From contig NBAY01000004.1 of NCBI GenBank assembly GCA_002794775.1, positions 186,001-250,000 of the forward strand: a DNA stretch of 64,000 bases. Direction: 5' to 3'. Numbering within the stretch: the first letter of the stretch is position 1; each line of letters begins with the position of its first letter. This stretch comes from Porodaedalea pini (taxonomy: Eukaryota; Basidiomycota; Agaricomycetes; Hymenochaetales; Hymenochaetaceae). This document shows, piece by piece, positions 57,978-64,000 of this stretch. Made by a program: the position numbers and the translations under genes. Below the pieces are notes generated by a model. The model was not told where the DNA came from, did not search any database, and saw only the letters and a program-made list of their open reading frames with translations.

Positions 57978-60912
57978 ATGTCTGCAAGACCTCGAGGACT
58001 TCCGAAAGATGCTGTTCTGCCAAATGACCCGAAGTGGGTCGTAATCGAATCAAGCGACGGCGACGCGAGACGATGGCCGACGAATACAACGTCGAATCCC
58101 GACCCAGAGGGCCATGTCAATTACATGCAGCCACTTTCAATTGAAAATGGCCAGGCTATCAAATGGCGTATGATAATAGGACAAGCTCTCGCAGAAATGC
58201 ACGGTTACCCTGACCTCGGTGCGTAAGGACGCATGAGACGGTGAACGAAAACTCTTACGTTGCGTTGACAGAAAGCAAGAGCTGGGTGCTCAAGGACTGG
58301 CCTGTTGGATACCAGTTCTATGATCACAACAAAGGGCAGTTGGATGGAATTGTCCGACATGATCTGTATCTCGTTGGTAAGTCTGTGCATTTTCTACAAT
58401 TAATGCAAGTAAGTTGACCGATTCATTTGCTACTGAAGGCTCAGATAGCGTTGCGCGCTTTCGCTCACCCGCGGAATTCATACCGCATGCATACTGGCTA
58501 ATGACTGACTCTACTCGAGACCGTTACAACTGTGCATGCAAGTATTGTGCGAAGAAACCTCAGCGCGAGATCAGCGACGCGTTCGGTCTGTCTCAACGTC
58601 AAGGTGGCTCGCCATCGCTAGCACATTTCGCCGACCTTCCTCGCGCTGATAGGAACAGCAATAAACGTAGGCGCGCTCTTCCTGCACGTGAAGGACGCGT
58701 GTTTGCTACCGTGCGTCGAGCGCCGAAGCCCGTCAAGCTGCCGAAGGGCCCGAAGCAGCATGTGAACCCGGAGCGCGAGAAGGATTTGCGAGCTGCATTG
58801 GGACCAAAGACGTTGGGAGAACGTCGGTGGGCTCGCGAAGGCGAGCTGGTCTGGGTGAAGCTTGACCATCCCATACCTGTGGTTGACCGAGATATCGACT
58901 CAGAGAAGATTACGTTCTGGCCCGGTATGATCGAGGAGGTACTGTTCAAGGCCGAAATCACTCCGAAACGGGTCGGAGACAAAGTATCAGGAGATGGCTC
59001 ATGCGCAGACTCGAAAATGGGCGTGCCACACGATCCAAAAGGCGAAGATGTAGATCCTTGGACGATTGTTCATAGGTCCATCTATAAGATCAAGCTTCTT
59101 GTTGCTTCTAAGACAGTCATATACGGATCTGACCACATCTTGCCCTACCAATCCCATGCACCAGACAACAACCTTTTGACTGAGGTGCAAGCAATCGTGT
59201 TCGACTTGAACGATGTCGCTAATGAACCAGGCGAAATGGTGCTACCTTCAGATTCGCAACAAGAAGAACAACCCGAAAAGGCCCTGTTCAAACGATTCGA
59301 ATCCTTCGACCCTTTTCCAGCCACACAACCTCTTTCGACCCAGGTCGAAGACCGAAGACATTACTTTGAAACTGCTGCCGGAGCATTTGCTGTGGCAATT
59401 CAGATTGCCTCGCGCTTGACGATGTATTGGACGCCTTCAGACGAGTGGGAGTACAAACTGCAAATGCCCTTAGCCTCGCATGTCTCTACGGATGTCTGGA
59501 GTGCAACCCGCAACGCTCTTTCACCTGCAGAACAGCATACTCTCAGTCAGAGAGTCCTGGGCACGCAACACGCGAACATCGGCGTGCATACTACTCAGAT
59601 ACGGTTCCAAGGACTGTGGTGGGGCCCAGAGCGCATTTGGATGGGGGATCTTGTACGTTTGAAGCTGGCGCGCTATCAGCTTGCAGCAGAAGGGACTGAA
59701 ACGATCAAGAAACCATCCGGCGCCGGGAAACGAGGCTTATTGGAATCTAAAGATGATTCTCTCAAGCAGCTATTATCTTCACCTTCAGGGCAAAATTCGA
59801 CCTCTGCACACGTTGATTCTGAGATGCGTGATGTTGACATCTCATTTGCGAACGGACACTCGTCAATCACAAATGGCGCAGACACAGAAATGAAAAGGGA
59901 GGATGCTATCGATGTCCACGATCTCGGAGCTTCTTCTCGATCCGTCTTCTTACGCATTGATGGCTTATTCGTAGTACATGTGCTACGTGAGGATGGTCAA
60001 GGCGTGGAAAATGAGTGTAGGATGTGTGGCATGCTCTACGAGCTTGCTGACGATGACTGGGAGGCGGACGATGAGGAATTTGGTGATGGCTTGCCTTCGA
60101 CAGATCTGACGGTGTCGGAGGAGGCTAAGACAAGCCATGCTCCGCCAAGTTCTTCAGGAGGCGTGACGATGACACCCCTACGAAAGCTTGTCCCCAGCAA
60201 GGTCGGGCCGACGCTCGCAGATGTCATTAATGACTCTGCGTCTCGTCTGGCACCGCCGCCGCCGCCTTCATCTAGCCTGTTTGCGCCAAACCCAGATTTG
60301 CTTTCCGAGCCTCCTGTACAAGCCGACGTCTCCATGACGCAAGCCTCTCAAACTAGTGTCGTGGACCCGTTAGTCGAACCACTCTCTGCAGGCCCATCGG
60401 TCGGTTCATTACCTCCACCATCCACCATGTCTTCATCTACTGAGACCAAGGATGAGACGAATGCTACCGACACACTCGCTCCAAAAACTGAGGCATCCGC
60501 TCCTTCCAACCCTTCCCTTTCTGGACCGCTAAAAGCTGCTGAAAGCGTCTATCCGACTCCGCCACCGCCTTCTTCAATGAAGTTCAGGCCTATCCTCCGG
60601 GATGGTCACGAAGTTGTCATCCCGCTCACAATGCTTGCGGGTCGGTACTATCCGGGCTTGCTCTCAAATGCACTTTTGCATTCCCGCGTACAAGCGGCAT
60701 TGCAAAACCCTCATGCACGCGAGAGCAAGGCTATTCGGGCGCTTGAGGGCTTCGTTGCAGGAGCATTGAATTCAGTAGATGCTACGCGTTTCCTGCCGCG
60801 GCGAGGACAGATGATGCGCGAGGCGGAGAGCGTTGCTTGGCGGGAGCTCGTCAGTTACTGGCAGCGACGTGTATCAGAAAAGGAAAATGCGATCGTGGTC
60901 GATGATGATTGA
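57978..60912 (+). CDS. clr2: Clr2-like transcription-silencing protein (SHREC subunit)
   Basis: Three exons, 57978-58218, 58272-58376 and 58439-60912, give 939 residues with short GT-AG introns (53 and 62 nt). The N-terminal region (about residues 40-175) has the Clr2 N-terminal pattern: INGQAIKWRMIIGQALAEMHGY-like, DWPVGYQFYDHNKG, then FRSPAEFIPHAYWLMTDSTRDRYNCACKYC. The central ELVWVKLDHPI ... FWPGMIEEVL resembles a PWWP/BAH-like module. A second conserved block holds FQGLWWGPERIWMGDLVRLKLAR and VFLRIDGLFVVHVL. The C-terminal third is Pro/Ser-rich, with a final helical part (LPRRGQMMREAESVAWRELVSYW) and an acidic end. In fission yeast Clr2 acts in the SHREC histone deacetylase complex on heterochromatin. 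No lesion is seen. Confidence 0.87.
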
Positions 60913-61846
60913 TCCCGTTTCGACATCTGGCTTATCGCTCTCACCTCAGTGATTTAAACAGGAGCAAGTGATCTTGCCTTTCGTTCTCTCGTCAACAATT
61001 CGTTATTGCTCATATTGCTTTCGTTCTTGCTTTCAATGCTTTAAAATGTTCTCTCTATTTCTCCTAATGTCTTAACCCCCTGGATTTTGGATCTTCCGAC
61101 GGCGCAGATACCTGAACGCATATCTAGTGCACCGAGTAACTTTGTAATATAGATGAAAAGTAGGATTCGCATTTTCTTCTGAGTGATACCGCGGGCCAGA
61201 TCACTTCTGAGAATACTACCTTCAAAACTGATAAGAATTTTTTTCAATGCTATAGCTGTTGTTCGTATCATTTGATTTGTCCACCAGGCAAGGCAATCAG
61301 AACACAAGCTGAACTTTTACATCGACCGACATTAATACTCGAAATTTGTGGAAGAAGCCATCTGATCACGAGACGACGACGCGTCGCGTTTTGTTGGTCT
61401 TCACGAATCTCACGGCTAAGCGGCATAAGTCACCATCTCTCTTTTCCACGTTATCCACAGTCAGTAGCCTTCTCAGCATTCTATAACCAAACGCAGATAC
61501 GAGCGCACGTACAACCACATCCAGCCGCTTCATCAAGTCTTCACAATTTCCATTTTGCTTCGTCGTGCCGTTGTCACGGTCTTTGCCCTGCAGTCTACTC
61601 TTGCCCAGACTGAAGCCACCGTCTCTGCTAAGCTCAAAGACTGTCAAGGATACCCCCGAAGCGACTGTAAAGCGAGTCAATAGCTGGCTTAACGCTGCCT
61701 CATATCAATCTCAGCTTCAACATCTCTACGCGACATTTATCTGCGTGCGCAGTGGCAGAGCGCCTCGGCGTTGATAGCAGCGAACATTACGAGCGCGATC
61801 TTGAGATCTTGAACACAAACTACCCAATACCCAAATACCTCTAATC
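60913..61846. other. Intergenic; no gene recognised
   Basis: It contains the 3' flank of the Clr2-like gene and the 5' flank of the next gene. A 113-codon plus-strand frame (61272-61613) has no motif and was not called. Confidence 0.45.
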
Positions 61847-64000
61847 ATGCCTTCTGAGAGATCATCGTGGGGATCGTATGCTCTTCTGCAGCTGGTGCTT
61901 TTCGCGTTCGGGCAGCTCCCTGAAGTATACGAAGCAAGGATCGATTCTGCTCTCCTCAAGTTCTACTATCTGGCATTCCAGCTCCTTGTATACCTGTACG
62001 ATCTACTTGATGCTAGTAGGAGAATCCTCCTTTCTGATGGGAATGAACTGCGACGCAGCGATTGGTTTTTACGTCTCCTCGTGAGTTCCTTTTTCCTATG
62101 CAGCATTTTTTGTAAGCCGTTTAAATCAAAAATCCTAACATAGATCGCCGGACACTTGACAATTGCGATGGCTTTATCGCGTAACCTCCCGTTGTACCTG
62201 TGTCAGAGGGTGAGCATGTCGATCTCTTGTCTTAGAATACGCATTGACTTCGGGTGCGTCTGGCCTAAGAACAACAAGCAGCCCGTGACGAATATGTCAA
62301 CCGTCCTGAAGACTCAGGTGGCACTATTGAATCCCTCTGACTGGACACGCCGTTTAAGTGGAGCATGGCTAATGGCTATCCCACCTTTTTGCGTCTTCTT
62401 CCTACAGTCACACATCTCGAAAAGCGACGACTTCGTCGTCATTGGTTCAAGCTTCGTGGATCTTTTTCCAGGATACGTACCGGAAATATCGAACGGAACA
62501 CTGACTGTGCTGTCCATTTTCAGCATAAGCATACTATCTTGTGATGCATTCCTTTCGAGAACACTGTTCTTGGTCGAAAAGGCTTTCAATTCTGTTGCCC
62601 TTGTGATGTGGCTTCTCTCGAGGTCTAGGCTACAGGTGTACAATATGACAACGATGATATCCCAAGTACGTTCTAGCTATCTTCACTTATCTCAACATGC
62701 TGAATGACGCCAAACAGATCAAGAGCAATTATTATGCAGACCGTCAATTCGGGATTGCTCTCATCATCGACATTATCCAATCTGTAGTGGTACACTTTAG
62801 GAGCAAAATTTCGACCTTCGTACGTTTGTATGCCCACTGTTTTTTGATATCTCTCTCACTTGAAACTTCCAAAAAGTATGCCACTGCGTCCCTGAGCGCT
62901 ATGTGTCAGCTACTCGAAGGATGCTGGGCAGAGCTATCGCTTTTGAATGACGATTTGGCCGTCAGTGATGGCGTCAGTCAAGAAGAAGCTGAAACGGATT
63001 TATCTCTTGAGGTAGCGTTCGGTGGCATACCTATTATGTCCGTCCATGTCCCAGCGCCACCCTCAGTTGATGTGCAATGGGATTGTCAGTCTGAGGTAGA
63101 TGTGTCTCAAGGACTTGAAGCCTATAAGATGGACAATATACTTGTCATGGAGCCGACAGACGCGCTTCGACCCAACGGGGTGGCAGACGACCGAAAGACC
63201 GATCGCGAGGTAGAGTTAACAAGGTCCAGTAGTGTCCCCAGCATTTCCTATCCCTCTCTGGATACAAGGTATGCTGGTGACGCCGTGAGTCCTCACCATA
63301 ACCAACTATGCCAAATTTAACTGACCCTTTGACAGGCTTACATCAATGGTGTGGAATGCAACCTAGGTGATTCTACCCTGATTGCAAACTTCGATTTCTT
63401 GGAGCAACTAGAGACTTTTTCTACTGCAATGACCGCTTTGCCGGAAGAGGACCTTCACGTCGTACACATCAAGGCCAACAAGCCTACAGTAGAGATCAAG
63501 TATGAAATGATCTATGGCAATGCTGCCGTCAACGAGATTACCCACGGCCTCGACGTCACAACATGCGACACGTCCGGATTGTTCGACGATAATGACATTC
63601 TCGTCATCTCACTTCCGCGAGTGAATGCTGGTTCTTGCGAGTCTTTTTGTTCGCCGGAATTTTTGTCTTCAACCGCAGTCGTCCAATCGGAAGCTATCTT
63701 AGGCAAAGACTTCAAGCCATCATCCGCTCTAGTTTCAAACAACTCGTCCCCTTCTGTGAAGGATGCAATTACGCAAGCTGGTATCAACGTTTTCGCTGAA
63801 GCCACTCTTCCTGACCCTAACACGGCGTCGAAAGTAAAGAGGGGAAAGCGGCGAGGCGTCGACCAAGAGGCTCTCAAGATGCAGAGCAAGGAAATCTCAG
63901 GAACGTATTCTACTTACAGAAATGCGGCATGGACAAACTCTGGTGCAGATTCCTTCAACTTCGAAAACCACGCGGCGACAACCGCAAAAGAACCTGCTAC
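61847..64000 (+). CDS. Unknown multi-pass membrane protein, 5' part (truncated by window end)
   Basis: The gene model has exons 61847-62080, 62144-62209, 62270-62665, 62718-62819, 62877-63284 and 63336 to beyond 64000, joined by GT-AG introns of 51-63 nt. The intron at 62210-62269 is optional because the frame is also open through it. Hydrophobic segments near the N-terminus (YALLQLVLFAFGQL; YYLAFQLLVYLYDLL; LIAGHLTIAMAL; LMAIPPFCVFFLQSH; LTVLSIFSISILSCDAF; IALIIDIIQSVVVHF) predict a membrane protein. They are followed from about residue 300 by a long hydrophilic, acidic, Ser-rich domain. I recognise no family. The ATG is preceded by a CT/AC-rich leader. The C-terminus is not in the window. 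Confidence 0.7.

Overview
The window looks like a basidiomycete (probably agaricomycete) chromosome. Host genes carry many 40-70 nt introns with GT..AG ends, and the gene set is fungal: a Clr2-type silencing factor, an MFS hexose transporter, a BSC6-like MFS transporter and a GH47 alpha-mannosidase. The repeats are a chromodomain-bearing Ty3 (gypsy) family of the Tf1/sushi type. No bacterial operons, rRNA, tRNA or CRISPR were recognised.

Region 1 (1-31.4 kb) is a repeat graveyard. A prolyl-tRNA synthetase (ProRS) pseudogene on the minus strand (28524 down to about 3800) is split by a 22.5-kb nest of LTR retrotransposons. The outer element A (4931-27388, LTRs 440 bp, target duplication GTAGG) contains, from left to right, a long solo LTR (8170-9573), a second gypsy copy B (10795-16524), another long solo LTR (16703-18443) and a young gypsy copy C (18934-26303, 480-bp LTRs that look identical, target duplication CTGTA). 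Copy C is itself broken by a further LTR-like insertion (22623-23610). All junctions can be read from the target duplications. Copies A and B have lost CpG, whereas C keeps it, which fits their relative ages. In this family the leader, LTR and gag-pol junction show a self-priming signal (11-nt PBS complementary to the predicted transcript start) and a -1 frameshift signal (slippery heptamer plus hairpin). The two long solo LTRs each carry a decayed reading frame inside U3, upstream of the TATA box, with no family I recognise.

Region 2 (31.4-43.2 kb) holds an apparently intact Tc1/mariner-class pogo/Tigger-like DNA transposon (32562-34950, TA duplications, 623-aa DDD transposase with one intron). 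It also holds an 850-bp nearly perfect palindromic element (35093-35942), several copies of a ~1.65-kb repeat with ~190-bp terminal direct repeats, and a GH47 alpha-mannosidase pseudogene (about 37.4-40.2 kb). The promoter and first exon of that pseudogene are duplicated in inverted orientation downstream (40909-41523).

Region 3 (43.2-64 kb) is more ordinary euchromatin. It has a hexose transporter (minus, 46152-44027) with an apparent +1 frameshift and a predicted 2-nt microexon, a gene-poor 6-kb stretch rich in GC-type microsatellites, and two uncertain or decayed small genes (52.6-54.3 kb). It ends with an intact 14-exon MFS transporter (55097-57272), an intact Clr2-like gene (57978-60912) and the 5' part of an unknown multi-pass membrane protein gene that runs off the window end (61847-64000).
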